From positions 16,794 through 80,793 of the forward strand of contig NZ_NUPZ01000020.1 of NCBI RefSeq assembly GCF_002584985.1: a stretch of DNA of 64,000 nt. The letters run 5' to 3'. This DNA comes from Bacillus sp. AFS029637 (GTDB lineage: Bacteria; Bacillota; Bacilli; Bacillales; Bacillaceae_G). The notes below the pieces were generated by a model. It did no database searches and was not told where the DNA came from. It saw only the letters and a list, made by a program, of their open reading frames with translations. The translations under genes were made by a program, and so were the position numbers. Positions 28,054-36,361 of this stretch are shown here, in pieces (within the stretch, counting starts at the first letter, position 1; each line of letters begins with the position of its first letter).

Positions 28054-28290
28054 ATGGAAAACCCACATATGCAAGAACAAGTACTAGAAGTATTAGATAA
28101 ATTACGTCCATTCTTACTTCGCGATGGCGGAGACGTTGAATTAGTAGACATTGAAGAAGGTATCGTAAAATTACGCCTTATGGGTGCATGCGGAAGCTGC
28201 CCAAGTTCTACAATCACACTAAAAGCTGGTATCGAGCGCGCGTTACTTGAAGAAGTACCAGGCGTTATCGAAGTAGAACAAGTATTTTAA
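28054..28290 (+). CDS. yutI: NifU C-terminal-type Fe-S scaffold (Nfu/YutI)
   Basis: The 78-residue protein is a stand-alone Nfu domain. [17 protein letters not shown] (about residues 13-29) and the cluster-binding CGSCPSST (about 50-57, CxxC) are complete. Nfu proteins carry 4Fe-4S clusters to clients such as aconitase and lipoyl synthase, both fed by the SUF system encoded at 47-52 kb. AAAGGAG is followed by ATG at 28054. A family A repeat begins immediately after the stop codon. Confidence 0.93.
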   Translation: MENPHMQEQVLEVLDKLRPFLLRDGGDVELVDIEEGIVKLRLMGACGSCPSSTITLKAGIERALLEEVPGVIEVEQVF

Positions 28291-28293
28291 TTT

Positions 28294-28440
28294 AAAGCGG
28301 AAGCGGCTCGTTCAGAACAGGAGGTCATTGGAGCTCCTGACGAAGAGGCGCTTTTTGCCTCACAGGAAGGCGCGAAATGGCCGACTGTTCTAGCCGCTGG
28401 AGCTGGATATTACTAAAAGCGGAGGCGGCTCGTTCAGAAT
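28294..28440 (+). repeat. Family A structured repeat, full copy plus 5' half copy
   Basis: The full copy (28294-28410) has an outer helix AGCGGCT/AGCCGCT (28302-28308 with 28392-28398) and a second helix AGAACAG/CTGTTCT (28314-28320 with 28385-28391). Inside are two hairpins: CAGGAG/CTCCTG (28318-28339) and GAGGC/GCCTC (28345-28361). A truncated copy of the 5' end follows (28414-28440). It begins three bases after the yutI stop. Confidence 0.85.
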
Positions 28441-28449
28441 CGCTTGCTA

Positions 28450-28482
28450 AAAAGAGACCAAAATTGGTCTCTTTTTTTTATT
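28450..28482 (+). terminator. Terminator after yutI and its repeat
   Basis: AGAGACCA pairs with TGGTCTCT, then eight T. The yutI message would include the repeat. Confidence 0.88.
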
Positions 28483-28606
28483 CACATAACTATTCTGGTT
28501 TAACATCATAAAACAAAATTGGAAATCCTTCTCAAAAAATGCGATAATTGATACTATATAGTGAATCGTTCACACATATAAAGTAAAAAACATAGGGGGA
28601 CGACAC

Positions 28607-28822
28607 ATGCCAAAAATGGGGAACACTTTTTTAACAATTCAAGAACTAGAAAAGAAAAAAGAATATTTATTAGACCTTTCATCCGCTATACCGACATGGA
28701 ATGCGAGCTATCAATTTTTATTCAAAGAAATCCAGCAAGAATTATTGAGTAAAGTAAATGAAAAAATCGAAAGACATCAATTCATTTTAAATATATGTGC
28801 AGATCAACAAGTAGGGGCATAA
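28607..28822 (+). CDS. Small helical protein of unknown function
   Basis: I do not recognise this 71-residue protein. It is hydrophilic, with heptad-like helices (IQELEKKKEYLLDLSS and FKEIQQELLSKVNEKIE) and no membrane segment or cysteine motif. A GGGGGACGACAC ribosome site and a dedicated promoter gap and terminator support it as a real gene. It is a single-gene unit between yutI and yutH. Confidence 0.7.
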   Translation: MPKMGNTFLTIQELEKKKEYLLDLSSAIPTWNASYQFLFKEIQQELLSKVNEKIERHQFILNICADQQVGA

Positions 28823-28844
28823 TGTATTACATACAATTGTGGTA

Positions 28845-28878
28845 TATAAAAAAGAGACCTCACTCGGTCTCTTTTTTA
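28845..28878. terminator. Bidirectional terminator between 28607 gene and yutH
   Basis: AAAAAGAGACC pairs with GGTCTCTTTTTT around TCACTC. Confidence 0.88.
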
Positions 28879-28883
28879 TATTT

Positions 28884-29897
28884 TTAAGATAGCCAATCTA
28901 ATTTCCGAATCCCTAACTTATCAATTGGTAAACGAAGTGAGCCATAAAAATGCCTCATAAATTGCTCGGAGCGGTTCACATCATGTAAAATGGCTTCTAA
29001 GCGATCTCTATATATGCTTTTTTGTTCTTCGTTTCCTGTTTGGTAATATCGTTCGACTGTTTCAAAATAGTGGAGCGGGAACAGAAGCCTTGCAAATAAT
29101 AAGCGCCAACCAAATGAGGATAGCGAATAATTCCGTTCATAATCTGTAACAAATTGAACGATTGTTTGCTCCCAGTCTTTCTTTTTTTCTATCATCATAT
29201 AGCGAATCAATTCTGCTATATCTCTAGTTGGGTGATCATACACCCACTCAAAAGGCAGTTTTAGACGCTTCGTTTGATGCCATAATAAAGGTGTAAAGCG
29301 TTCTTGGCAAATTGTTGCCGCATCACTCATTTGCGGTGTATCATCCATCTCTGTATCGACAACGTATTGAATTGCATTTTCTGCAACTCCTAAGTAATAC
29401 GGGAAGGATTCGATAAACAATTGATCGAATACATCTGTAGGGTGATTCATCACTTGTGATTGCCAAAACCTTTCTAATTGATCGAGCCTTTTTTCCCATA
29501 ATGCCTTCCATTCACCAATGCGGCTTAATTGCTCGATTTCTTCTGGAAAGAATGCACCACGTTTATGAAATATAGAAAGCTCGCTGCCTAATGATATAGC
29601 ATGTCGCTCTAATGCGCGCATACCTTTTAATAAGCAGTAATTTTTTTCTTCTATCTCACTTACATAGTAACCGTGTATAGTCGGAACGAAAGTCGCAACA
29701 GTTATATCCCCTTGCTGGTTCATATAATCACTGAGCTTTTTCATCTCTACAAGTACTTCTTCCTCCATTTCTCCAATTGGAACAAGTACATAAATTTTGT
29801 TACGAATCCAAAAGCTTTTATAGGGGCCAAGGGGGATTAATTCTTTAACATGCATGTGATAATGCTCATAAATATGCTGAATCATCGCAGTCGCCAC
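28884..29897 (-). CDS. yutH: Spore coat protein YutH (CotS kinase-like family)
   Basis: The 337-residue protein belongs to the CotS/YutH group of coat proteins with a degenerate aminoglycoside-phosphotransferase/kinase fold. The region DVFDQLFIESFPYYLGVAENAIQYV (key residues F, P, Y and E at about 156-180) and ERFTPLLWHQ line up with the place where the kinase catalytic loop would be, but HxD is not evident, so it is probably structural. Such coat proteins are made in the mother cell. It is monocistronic, divergent from yutG. Confidence 0.85.
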   Translation of the reverse strand: MATAMIQHIYEHYHMHVKELIPLGPYKSFWIRNKIYVLVPIGEMEEEVLVEMKKLSDYMNQQGDITVATFVPTIHGYYVSEIEEKNYCLLKGMRALERHAISLGSELSIFHKRGAFFPEEIEQLSRIGEWKALWEKRLDQLERFWQSQVMNHPTDVFDQLFIESFPYYLGVAENAIQYVVDTEMDDTPQMSDAATICQERFTPLLWHQTKRLKLPFEWVYDHPTRDIAELIRYMMIEKKKDWEQTIVQFVTDYERNYSLSSFGWRLLFARLLFPLHYFETVERYYQTGNEEQKSIYRDRLEAILHDVNRSEQFMRHFYGSLRLPIDKLGIRKLDWLS

Positions 29898-30005
29898 CTA
29901 TGGTTTTTCTATATATATATGAGCTTGTGCTCGCCTTTCATTCCTATGCACATGATAAAGCAACGAAACGTATACAAATACTAAAAAGAAGAAAAGGTGA
30001 TAAAC

Positions 30006-30497
30006 ATGAAAGAATCTAATCAACTACAAGAAAGAGCATTACAACTATTACAAGAACGCGGTGTAACAATTGACGACATTGCTGAACTTGTTCATTTTCT
30101 TCAAAAGAAATACCATACAAATCTAGAGATGTCAGAATGCCGTTATAACGTTGAGCGTGTACTATCAAAACGTGAAGTACAAAACGCACTTATTACAGGT
30201 ATTGAACTTGATGTCCTCGCTGAAAAAGGAATGCTAAGTCAGCCATTACAAGATATCGTAAAACGTGATGAAGGCTTATACGGAATTGATGAAGTTATCG
30301 CACTTTCTATCGTTAACGTGTACGGCTCTATCGGTTTCACGAACTTTGGATATATTGATAAATTAAAACCTGGTATTTTAGAATACTTAAATGATAAATC
30401 ATCTGGAAAAGTGCATACATTCCTTGATGATATCGTTGGCGGAATTGCTGCCGCTGCTTCAAGCCGTTTAGCGCACAGAGCTGAGCACTCAGAATAA
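30006..30497 (+). CDS. yutG: Phosphatidylglycerophosphatase A-like protein (YutG)
   Basis: The 163-residue protein belongs to the PgpA-related YutG family. The N-terminal half holds LVHFLQKKYHTNLEMSECRYNV (key K, Y and C residues) and the C-terminal half has FTNFGYIDKLKPG and FLDDIVGGIAAAASSRLAHRA (the DD pair at about 143-144). PgpA makes phosphatidylglycerol from its phosphate. Unlike E. coli PgpA it lacks clear membrane helices, so the assignment to the step is tentative. ATG 30006 is preferred, with AAGGTGAT upstream. Confidence 0.8.
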   Translation: MKESNQLQERALQLLQERGVTIDDIAELVHFLQKKYHTNLEMSECRYNVERVLSKREVQNALITGIELDVLAEKGMLSQPLQDIVKRDEGLYGIDEVIALSIVNVYGSIGFTNFGYIDKLKPGILEYLNDKSSGKVHTFLDDIVGGIAAAASSRLAHRAEHSE

Positions 30498-30507
30498 AGT
30501 ATCTAGG

Positions 30508-30535
30508 CCGTCAGTTTCATACTGACGGCCTTTCA
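30508..30535. terminator. Bidirectional terminator between yutG and GNAT gene
   Basis: GGCCGTCAG pairs with CTGACGGCC around TTTCATA; both flanks have weak tracts. Confidence 0.85.
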
Positions 30536-30996
30536 TATTCCATAAGCATAAATTCTCTTCCGCGACTCAAAAATATAGGTCCTTGTTGAAAGCCTATGTT
30601 TTTATATAGCGTAATCGCTCTTTTATTAAATGTTGCTACACTAAGTCGAAATATTTTTGGATGCCATTCCTCAATAGCAAACACTATCCCAGCTTGAAAG
30701 AATGTTTTTCCCATCCCTTTCCCTGTTAAATCTGGCTTCATGCCAATTCCGATATCGACTACATCTTCTCCCGTATATAAATTAGCATCTCTTCCACCTG
30801 GCACTTGTGCATTTTCTCCAAAACAAAAATAACCGATGAGCCCTCCCTTATCGTTACAACAACCATAATATGTTCCGTCCAGCAACTCTTCTATTACTTC
30901 TTCCTCTTCTGAAAAACTATATAAATTATACGGCTCCTCGTACGTCCACATCGCTATCTCCATCGCTTCTTCTTCTGTTAACTTATGTATATTCAT
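30517..30996 (-). CDS. GNAT family N-acetyltransferase
   Basis: The 159-residue protein has a GNAT fold: the IGIGMKPDLTGKGMGKTFF stretch (about residues 83-101) contains the acetyl-CoA loop (Q/RxxGxG/A, here LTGKGMG), followed by FRLSVATFNKRAITLYKNIGF (about 118-138), the canonical fourth motif. The substrate is unknown. The N-terminal EEPYNLYSF segment is common in related Bacillus acetyltransferases. The gene is convergent with yutG. Confidence 0.88.
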   Translation of the reverse strand: MNIHKLTEEEAMEIAMWTYEEPYNLYSFSEEEEVIEELLDGTYYGCCNDKGGLIGYFCFGENAQVPGGRDANLYTGEDVVDIGIGMKPDLTGKGMGKTFFQAGIVFAIEEWHPKIFRLSVATFNKRAITLYKNIGFQQGPIFLSRGREFMLMEYERPSV

Positions 30997-31052
30997 CCCT
31001 CTCGCTCCTTATTAAGTATTCTATATATGTACTCATTCACTTTTCACATTAG

Positions 31053-31215
31053 ATTTCCCTTTAATCGTGATATGCATAATTACATACGCATGCTCATTTC
31101 AAAAATGTTAAAATTTACTTAAATCGCTGTTGTTACACTTCTTGATTAAGAAAGGCCGTTAATCGGAAAATTAACGTCTTATCAAATTCAAGCATTTGGC
31201 ACATTTTGTCATCAT
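31053..31215. other. Intergenic region upstream of orphan terminators
   Basis: There is no supported gene. A perfect CGTTAAT/ATTAACG hairpin with a 6-nt loop lies at about 31159-31178, without a following T-run. Confidence 0.4.
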
Positions 31216-31245
31216 GAAAGACATTCGAAAGAGTGTCTTTTTTTC
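31216..31245 (+). terminator. Orphan terminator 1
   Basis: AAAGACA pairs with TGTCTTT around a loop with partial TTC/GAA pairing (about 31220-31241), then T7. No gene ends just before it, which suggests a small untranslated transcript. Confidence 0.7.
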
Positions 31246-31351
31246 TATATTTCACAAGGACTTACTCATTTCAAAACATAAACACATACAATAATGTAAC
31301 TCTTTACACGCATGAATCCCTTTCTAAAAGTTATGAAGTAGATTCAAAATA

Positions 31352-31384
31352 AAAAAGCACTCTTTCGCTAGAGTGCTTTTTACT
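31352..31384 (+). terminator. Orphan terminator 2
   Basis: AAAAAGCACTCT pairs with AGAGTGCTTTTT around TTCGC. The T-run falls within the stem's end and just after it. No gene ends nearby. Confidence 0.75.
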
Positions 31385-31406
31385 TTCAAACAAGGAGGTT
31401 ACATAT

Positions 31407-31493
31407 ATGGATAGTACTCTCATATTTAACTTCGGCATTGGTATTGTCATCATTTTATTTGTCTTCTTTGTTCTTTGTATGAGCGGGGTATAG
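31407..31493 (+). CDS. 28-residue single-span membrane peptide
   Basis: A consensus AGGAGG site is followed nine bases on by ATG 31407 and 28 codons. The product has a short polar start (MDSTLIFNF) and one hydrophobic helix (GIGIVIILFVFFVLC), ending MSGV. It lies directly after an orphan terminator and about 100 bp before the quinone reductase gene. Small one-span peptides of this type are common in bacilli but I do not recognise this one. Confidence 0.6.
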   Translation: MDSTLIFNFGIGIVIILFVFFVLCMSGV

Positions 31494-31595
31494 AAAGGCG
31501 ATTTTGAGCGTCTTTTTATACATACATATTTATTATTTGACTATCATAACAAAGGTAACCATACTAGTTACACAAATACAAATAGGAGGAAGACA

Positions 31596-32177
31596 ATGAA
31601 ACATGTAATCGTTTATGCACACCCGAATACAGAAAGCTTCAACCATGCGATTTTAGAAACAATAAAAAGTGAATTAGAAGAAAAAGGTCATGAAGTACGT
31701 GTTCGTGATCTATACGAATTAAACTTCAATCCAGTATTAGGCGCTTCCGATTTCACCTCATTTTCTCAAGGAAACACACCAGAAGATATTAAAGAAGAGC
31801 AGGAGCATATCTCTTGGGCAGATAGCATTACATTCATTTACCCAGTTTGGTGGGCGGGACTTCCTGCTATTTTAAAAGGATACGTTGACCGCGTATTTAG
31901 CCACGGCTTCGCTTATGCTTACGGTGAAAATGGCATTGAAAAGTTATTAAGCGGTAAAAAAGGCTTATTATTATCTACAATGGGAAATTCGAAAGAAGCA
32001 TACACAGCAGGCGGTATGTTTGACGCAATGAAGAAAACAGCGGATGTTGGTATTTTTGAATTTACAGGTATTGAAACACTTGAGCATACATTTTATACAA
32101 GCGTCCCTTCTGTGGATAACGATGTGCGTAAACAATATCTTGAAGAGGTTAAAGATGTTGTGAATCGAGCGTTTTAA
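31596..32177 (+). CDS. NAD(P)H dehydrogenase (quinone), flavodoxin-fold
   Basis: The 193-residue protein has the NQO1/MdaB-type flavodoxin-like fold: start HVIVYAHPNTESFNHAIL (about residues 3-20), an FIYPVWWAGLPAILKGYVDRVF stretch (about 80-101; WW, P and K conserved) and LLLSTMGN near 125. Such enzymes reduce quinones or azo/nitro compounds by two electrons, using FMN or FAD. The ribosome site GGAGGA lies seven bases upstream of ATG. Confidence 0.88.
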   Translation: MKHVIVYAHPNTESFNHAILETIKSELEEKGHEVRVRDLYELNFNPVLGASDFTSFSQGNTPEDIKEEQEHISWADSITFIYPVWWAGLPAILKGYVDRVFSHGFAYAYGENGIEKLLSGKKGLLLSTMGNSKEAYTAGGMFDAMKKTADVGIFEFTGIETLEHTFYTSVPSVDNDVRKQYLEEVKDVVNRAF

Positions 32178-32179
32178 TA

Positions 32180-32213
32180 AAAAAACTCCGGTTATAACAA
32201 CCGGAGTTTTTAT
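32180..32213. terminator. Bidirectional terminator after the quinone reductase gene
   Basis: AAAACTCCGGTT pairs with AACCGGAGTTTT around ATAAC. Confidence 0.9.
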
Positions 32214-32740
32214 TTCATCATCAATTTCGGAATATACCTTTGAAGAATGTTTTCTAATTCATTCATATCTTCCTGTCTAATAAGTAAATTCACATTGTCA
32301 TTCATTTTTTCTCGCCCTCGATATAAAAATATATTTTCTTTTGGATTTTCCCACGTTGATGTTTTATAGCCCTTTAATTCTTCGTATGAATAAAAGTTCA
32401 ATCCGTCTATTACACCCTTTTCATATATTTGTACACTTTTAATAAGATGGATCGCTATTAAAGTCATAAAACAACTTGCTACAGCATGAATACCTAACTG
32501 AATGAGAAACTGTTCAATTGTACCAATATCACCACTTACGTACTGAGCACATATATACATACACTGTCCGATGAAGTACGCTGGTCCAAGTAATGCAATC
32601 CAACGTCGTTTCACCCGAGGATATGTTGCAATAAGTTTTCCCGCGCCTTTTTTCATTTCATTTATTTTGTATGTCTTCCATAGAACAAAGAACAAAACAC
32701 ATAATGTAAAAACAAACATAATACATGACATCCAATACAC
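32210..32740 (-). CDS. Membrane protein of unknown function (PH-like C-terminal part)
   Basis: The 176-residue protein has three hydrophobic segments (about residues 3-20, 48-66 and 85-101) and a C-terminal soluble part of about 70 residues. That part, with EKGVIDGLNFYSYEELKGYK and later NIFLYRG, looks like the beta-rich region following the helices in other small DUF5673-like proteins; this comparison is from memory. It is convergent with the quinone reductase and upstream of nothing on its strand. Confidence 0.65.
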   Translation of the reverse strand: MYWMSCIMFVFTLCVLFFVLWKTYKINEMKKGAGKLIATYPRVKRRWIALLGPAYFIGQCMYICAQYVSGDIGTIEQFLIQLGIHAVASCFMTLIAIHLIKSVQIYEKGVIDGLNFYSYEELKGYKTSTWENPKENIFLYRGREKMNDNVNLLIRQEDMNELENILQRYIPKLMMK

Positions 32741-32821
32741 TTTTATTCCCTCCCCTTTCTATATCACCACATATAAATTTTACATTTTATACAACTATAT
32801 TACATATGCAATTATGCATAA

Positions 32822-32852
32822 AAAAACAGGTAACCACTTCCGGTTACCTGCA
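32822..32852 (-). terminator. yutF terminator
   Basis: CAGGTAACC pairs with GGTTACCTG around ACTTCC, followed on the minus strand by T7. Confidence 0.9.
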
Positions 32853-32857
32853 TTTCA

Positions 32858-33622
32858 TTACATCTTCTCAATCCACTCCGTCAAGTTATGCACAACTTGC
32901 GTCGGTTGTACTTCATATTCTGTTAACTTCTCCACAGTTGTGACTCCAGTGTGGACAAGTAGGGTATGCATGCCAGCATTTATTCCTGCTAAAATATCTG
33001 TATCGTAGTTATCCCCAACCATTAACGCCTCATCTTTTTCTATGCCAAGCACTTTTAACGCTTGTTCCATAATGATCGATTCTGGTTTTCCGATAAAGAT
33101 TGGTTCCACGCCTGTTGATACTGCTACAACTGATGTTAATGAACCGTTACCTGGTAATAATCCTCGCTCAGTTGGAATGGCAATATCCCCATTTGTAGAA
33201 ATGAACGTCGCACCGTTACGCACAGCAAGACACGCTTTTGCTAATTTTTCATATGTGATGTCGCGATCTAAACCTACAACAACGAAATCAGGATTTTCAT
33301 CCACAAGTTCAAATCCTTTTTCCACAAGTGCATCGTGTAAGCCTTCTTCACCAATCATATATACAGTTGCGTCTTGTTTACGTTCATAAATGAAGTTTGC
33401 TGTCGCCATGCTCGTTGTAAATACTTGGTCCGCTTTCGCTGGAATATCGAAACGAACAAGCTTTTCTGCCACTTGTTCTGGTTTACGAGTAGAGTTGTTT
33501 GTAACGAATAAATACGGAATGCCGTGCTCTCCTAATGCTTTTACGAAGTCGCTTGCTTCTTCAATTTGTTCTTCTCCGCGATACATCGTACCGTCTAAGT
33601 CAATTAAGTAACCTTTATACAT
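32858..33622 (-). CDS. yutF: HAD-superfamily hydrolase YutF (NagD-like)
   Basis: The 254-residue protein is a IIA-type HAD phosphatase. YLIDLDGTMYRG (about residues 5-16) holds the nucleophile and acid/base aspartates, FVTNNSTR is motif II, and GDNYDTDILAGINAG (about 207-221) is motif IV; the cap domain lies between. Members hydrolyse sugar or nucleotide phosphates; the substrate here is not known. The order yutG, yutF, yutE is that of B. subtilis. Confidence 0.9.
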   Translation of the reverse strand: MYKGYLIDLDGTMYRGEEQIEEASDFVKALGEHGIPYLFVTNNSTRKPEQVAEKLVRFDIPAKADQVFTTSMATANFIYERKQDATVYMIGEEGLHDALVEKGFELVDENPDFVVVGLDRDITYEKLAKACLAVRNGATFISTNGDIAIPTERGLLPGNGSLTSVVAVSTGVEPIFIGKPESIIMEQALKVLGIEKDEALMVGDNYDTDILAGINAGMHTLLVHTGVTTVEKLTEYEVQPTQVVHNLTEWIEKM

Positions 33623-33698
33623 CGATTATGTCTCTCCTTCTACGCTAACGTTCTCACCTATCATACCACTCTTATATTACCCGCTTTTTCCAAAGAAA

Positions 33699-33720
33699 AA
33701 AACGCTTTACCTTAAAGCGC
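33699..33720 (-). terminator. Terminator of the SufR-like regulator
   Basis: CGCTTT pairs with AAAGCG at 33703-33719 around ACCTT, and the minus strand continues into T7. Confidence 0.75.
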
Positions 33721-33730
33721 CCCATAACGT

Positions 33731-34363
33731 TCATTTTTTCTCTTTTACTTGGTAAGAACAACTACAATCGCCCTCGCACATGTTTGCTAGCGTCTTTACA
33801 TCTGCATCCACAAATATACGCTTATACATTTCTTTTTCATCTTCACATACTTGCGGGAATCTCTCTGCAATTTCTTTTAACGGACAGTTTTGTTTTTCCA
33901 TTACGAAAGAATTATCCCCATCTCTCTTTATTTGAACCATATACCCGTTTCTCTCTTGAATAGCCGCTATCTCTTGCACTTTATATGCTAAATTCTTTTG
34001 GTTACTCACTCTTTTTTGCAACTGTTCTTCCATTCGCTTCGTTCTCTCTTTTAAAACGTAACGAAGTACTTTTTCATCGCCCATACGAGCTAAATCTTCT
34101 AGCATATCAATCGCAAATTGCTTATACTCTTTTGGGAATGTGTCTTCTCCCTTTTCACTTAATCCATACAAATAAGTTGGTCTTCCGACATGTTGCCTTA
34201 CCATCTTGGAATAAATAAGTCCGTCTTTCTCAAGATTACTTAAATGTCTTCGAATCGCCATTTCTGTAATCTCTAAAACGTCAGCCAATTCCGCTACTGT
34301 GTGCTCTCCCTTTACTTTCAACAAATGTACAATCTCGTCTTTCGTCGTACGTGCTTCCCCCAT
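33731..34363 (-). CDS. SufR-like winged-helix regulator with C-terminal cysteine cluster
   Basis: The N-terminal 70 residues are a winged helix (DEIVHLLKVKGEHTVAELA, then EMAIRRHLSNLEKDGLIYSK), followed by a dimerising helical segment (about 85-130). The C-terminal sensor part has five cysteines: C158 and C171 (CPLKEIAERFPQVC), then CEGDCSC near residue 197-203. The spacing resembles SufR-type Fe-S sensors, which repress suf genes when the cluster is present. The cluster and target are inferred. The start is ATG 34363, preceded by GGGAGAAGG. Confidence 0.75.
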   Translation of the reverse strand: MGEARTTKDEIVHLLKVKGEHTVAELADVLEITEMAIRRHLSNLEKDGLIYSKMVRQHVGRPTYLYGLSEKGEDTFPKEYKQFAIDMLEDLARMGDEKVLRYVLKERTKRMEEQLQKRVSNQKNLAYKVQEIAAIQERNGYMVQIKRDGDNSFVMEKQNCPLKEIAERFPQVCEDEKEMYKRIFVDADVKTLANMCEGDCSCSYQVKEKK

Positions 34364-34401
34364 GATTCAACCTTCTCCCTTGTCTTTCTCCCATACAATA
34401 T

Positions 34402-34434
34402 AAGATCCCCAAAAGATATTCCCTTGGGGATCTT
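34402..34434 (-). terminator. Dyad after yutE
   Basis: AAGATCCCCAA (34402-34412) and TTGGGGATCTT (34424-34434) are perfect 11-bp arms. There is no good T-run after it on the minus strand, so it is either a weak terminator or an operator for the next gene's promoter. Confidence 0.6.
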
Positions 34435-34444
34435 ATACGCATAA

Positions 34445-34885
34445 TTATTCTGGTACAAATGCAGATACAGGTCCTAATTCCTTTTCTAAATAACTACGAA
34501 TATTCGCTGGGTATTTCTCTACCACTGCAATATGTTTTTGAATCGTCGTATATAATTCATCATGATTCATTTGAATATAATCTTGCGTAAGCATTTTTCG
34601 AAGAAGGATTACTTCTTTCATTCCTTGTCCCTCTTCTGCACTTATCACTCGCTCGTCCATTAAAATATCGATAATATCTTCGTAACTTCCTGGATCGCGC
34701 ATAATAAATCCATCAATCATCGCATTCCCTACATCTAATACACAATCAATCATAAGATGAGCTATGCGTTCTAATGCGTAAAATTCAAACTCGGTTTCAT
34801 ATATCTTTTTCTCTTGAAATGTACTTGTTGCTCGTTCTAAACATACTAGCATTTGTTCTATTTTCTTTCTGTCTACAAAATACAT
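34445..34885 (-). CDS. yutE: YutE-like DUF86 (HepT-like) protein
   Basis: The 146-residue helical protein belongs to DUF86, the HEPN-type family of HepT toxins that pair with MNT nucleotidyltransferase antitoxins. No MNT gene is adjacent. The HepT active motif R-X4-6-H-X-Y appears as LRKMLTQDYIQM, in which the catalytic His position is Gln, so ribonuclease activity is doubtful. The start is ATG 34885, with AGGTGAC upstream; the frame runs back to a GTG at 34894. Confidence 0.82.
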   Translation of the reverse strand: MYFVDRKKIEQMLVCLERATSTFQEKKIYETEFEFYALERIAHLMIDCVLDVGNAMIDGFIMRDPGSYEDIIDILMDERVISAEEGQGMKEVILLRKMLTQDYIQMNHDELYTTIQKHIAVVEKYPANIRSYLEKELGPVSAFVPE

Positions 34886-35032
34886 GAATGTCACCTACCT
34901 GGAAATTAAAGCATTTACATTTTAATTGTAACGCTTTCTTCTGAAAAAATCGACAATTTTTCGAATTCACCTTTTCTCCATTATTTGTTATAGTTATACC
35001 TGTATGATTTTTGAAATTGGAGGAATGGAATC

Positions 35033-36004
35033 TTGGAACGTGAACTCGCACTAGAAATTGTCCGTGTAACAGAAGCAGCAGCATTAGCATCCGCACAGTG
35101 GATGGGCCGCGGAAAGAAGAATGAAGCAGATGATGCAGCAACTACAGCAATGCGTGATATGTTCGATTCAGTAAACATGGCAGGTACAGTTGTAATTGGT
35201 GAGGGAGAACTTGATGAAGCACCGATGTTATATATTGGTGAAGAACTAGGAACGGGTAACGGTCCAGAAGTAGATATCGCCGTTGATCCATTAGAGGGTA
35301 CAAACATCGTTGCAAAAGGTCTTGCAAATGCAATGGCAGTTATTGCAATCGCGGATAAAGGAAACCTTCTTCATGCTCCTGATATGTACATGGAAAAAAT
35401 CGCGGTTGGTCCAAAAGCAGCTGGTAAAATTAGCTTAGATGATCCAATTGAAAAAACAATTGAAATTGTAGCAGAAGCTAACAATAAAAAGATTCGCGAT
35501 CTAACGGTTATCGTTCAAGAACGTGAACGTCATCAAGATATTATTGACCGTGTTCGTGCAAAAGGTGCACGCGTAAAATTATTTGGTGATGGTGATGTTG
35601 GTGCTTCAATTGCTACAGCACTACCTGGAACAGGTATCGACTTATTTGTAGGTACTGGCGGAGCTCCAGAAGGCGTTATTTCTGCAGCAGCATTAAAATG
35701 CCTTGAAGGTGAAATGCAAGCTCGCTTAGTTCCAATGAACGAAGAAGAAGAAGATCGTTGTCGTGAAATGGGACTAGAAGATCCTCGTCAACTTCTTATG
35801 TTAGATGACTTAGTATCTGGTGATGATGCAATCTTCTCAGCAACAGGTGTTTCTGCTGGTGAATTATTAGACGGCGTGAAATTCCTTGGCGGAGATTTAG
35901 CTGAAACATATTCTATCGTAATGCGCTACAAAACAAGAACAGTGCGATTCATTAAAACGCACCACCATTTAGATCATAAACCACACTTAAACTTAGATAT
36001 TTAA
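35033..36004 (+). CDS. glpX: Fructose-1,6-bisphosphatase class II
   Basis: GlpX removes the 1-phosphate from fructose-1,6-bisphosphate in gluconeogenesis. The lithium-sensitive phosphatase motifs are present: [14 protein letters not shown] (about residues 52-65) and DPLEGTN (about 83-89). The 323-residue length is normal. It begins with TTG at 35033, after GGAGGAATGGAATC. Many B. cereus group genomes carry two glpX copies; only one is in this window. It is followed after a short gap by the DUF3055 gene, probably in one unit. Confidence 0.93.
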   Translation: MERELALEIVRVTEAAALASAQWMGRGKKNEADDAATTAMRDMFDSVNMAGTVVIGEGELDEAPMLYIGEELGTGNGPEVDIAVDPLEGTNIVAKGLANAMAVIAIADKGNLLHAPDMYMEKIAVGPKAAGKISLDDPIEKTIEIVAEANNKKIRDLTVIVQERERHQDIIDRVRAKGARVKLFGDGDVGASIATALPGTGIDLFVGTGGAPEGVISAAALKCLEGEMQARLVPMNEEEEDRCREMGLEDPRQLLMLDDLVSGDDAIFSATGVSAGELLDGVKFLGGDLAETYSIVMRYKTRTVRFIKTHHHLDHKPHLNLDI

Positions 36005-36021
36005 TAAAAGGAGCCATGTGT

Positions 36022-36288
36022 ATGGAAGAACGTTTCTTTCTGTACGACGATACAGTCGCTACAAGAACTCGTTTCGTTAGCTTTATGGGGGAAAATGAGC
36101 GTCATGACTTAGCGCTTTTATACTCTGATCGTCATTACGGTAAAACAATTGTGCTTGATATGCAGCGCAATAAATTTGCTATCATCGGTCCTGACGATTT
36201 AAACGAACCAGGCTACTTAGAGCACGCATTTTCTATGTCTGAAGAAATTGCAGAAGAATTACGCTCATTTTTATTTGAACTTATATAA
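36022..36288 (+). CDS. DUF3055 small protein
   Basis: The 88-residue protein (MEERFFLYDD start) is a single-domain family of Firmicutes, with RTRFVSFMGENERHDLALLYSDRHYGKT as its core (key positions R, F, H, Y and G). The function is unknown. ATG 36022 is preferred, with GGAG eight bases upstream; ATG 36016 lies too near it. It closes the glpX unit and is followed by a terminator. Confidence 0.82.
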   Translation: MEERFFLYDDTVATRTRFVSFMGENERHDLALLYSDRHYGKTIVLDMQRNKFAIIGPDDLNEPGYLEHAFSMSEEIAEELRSFLFELI

Positions 36289-36298
36289 TTTATCGTAT

Positions 36299-36328
36299 GC
36301 ACCAGCTATTTTAGCTGGTGTTTTTTTG
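36299..36328 (+). terminator. Terminator after glpX-DUF3055
   Basis: CACCAGCTA pairs with TAGCTGGTG (about 36300-36319), with a central TTT, then T7. Confidence 0.92.
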
Positions 36329-36361
36329 TTACGAAAGTTTCGAATTTTCAATCTTCTATGT

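Noticed and set aside
26692-34885. Possible MNT/HepT toxin-antitoxin pair (nucleotidyltransferase and YutE)
   Set aside because: The two genes are 7 kb apart with different families of nucleotidyltransferase; true MNT/HepT genes overlap or adjoin.
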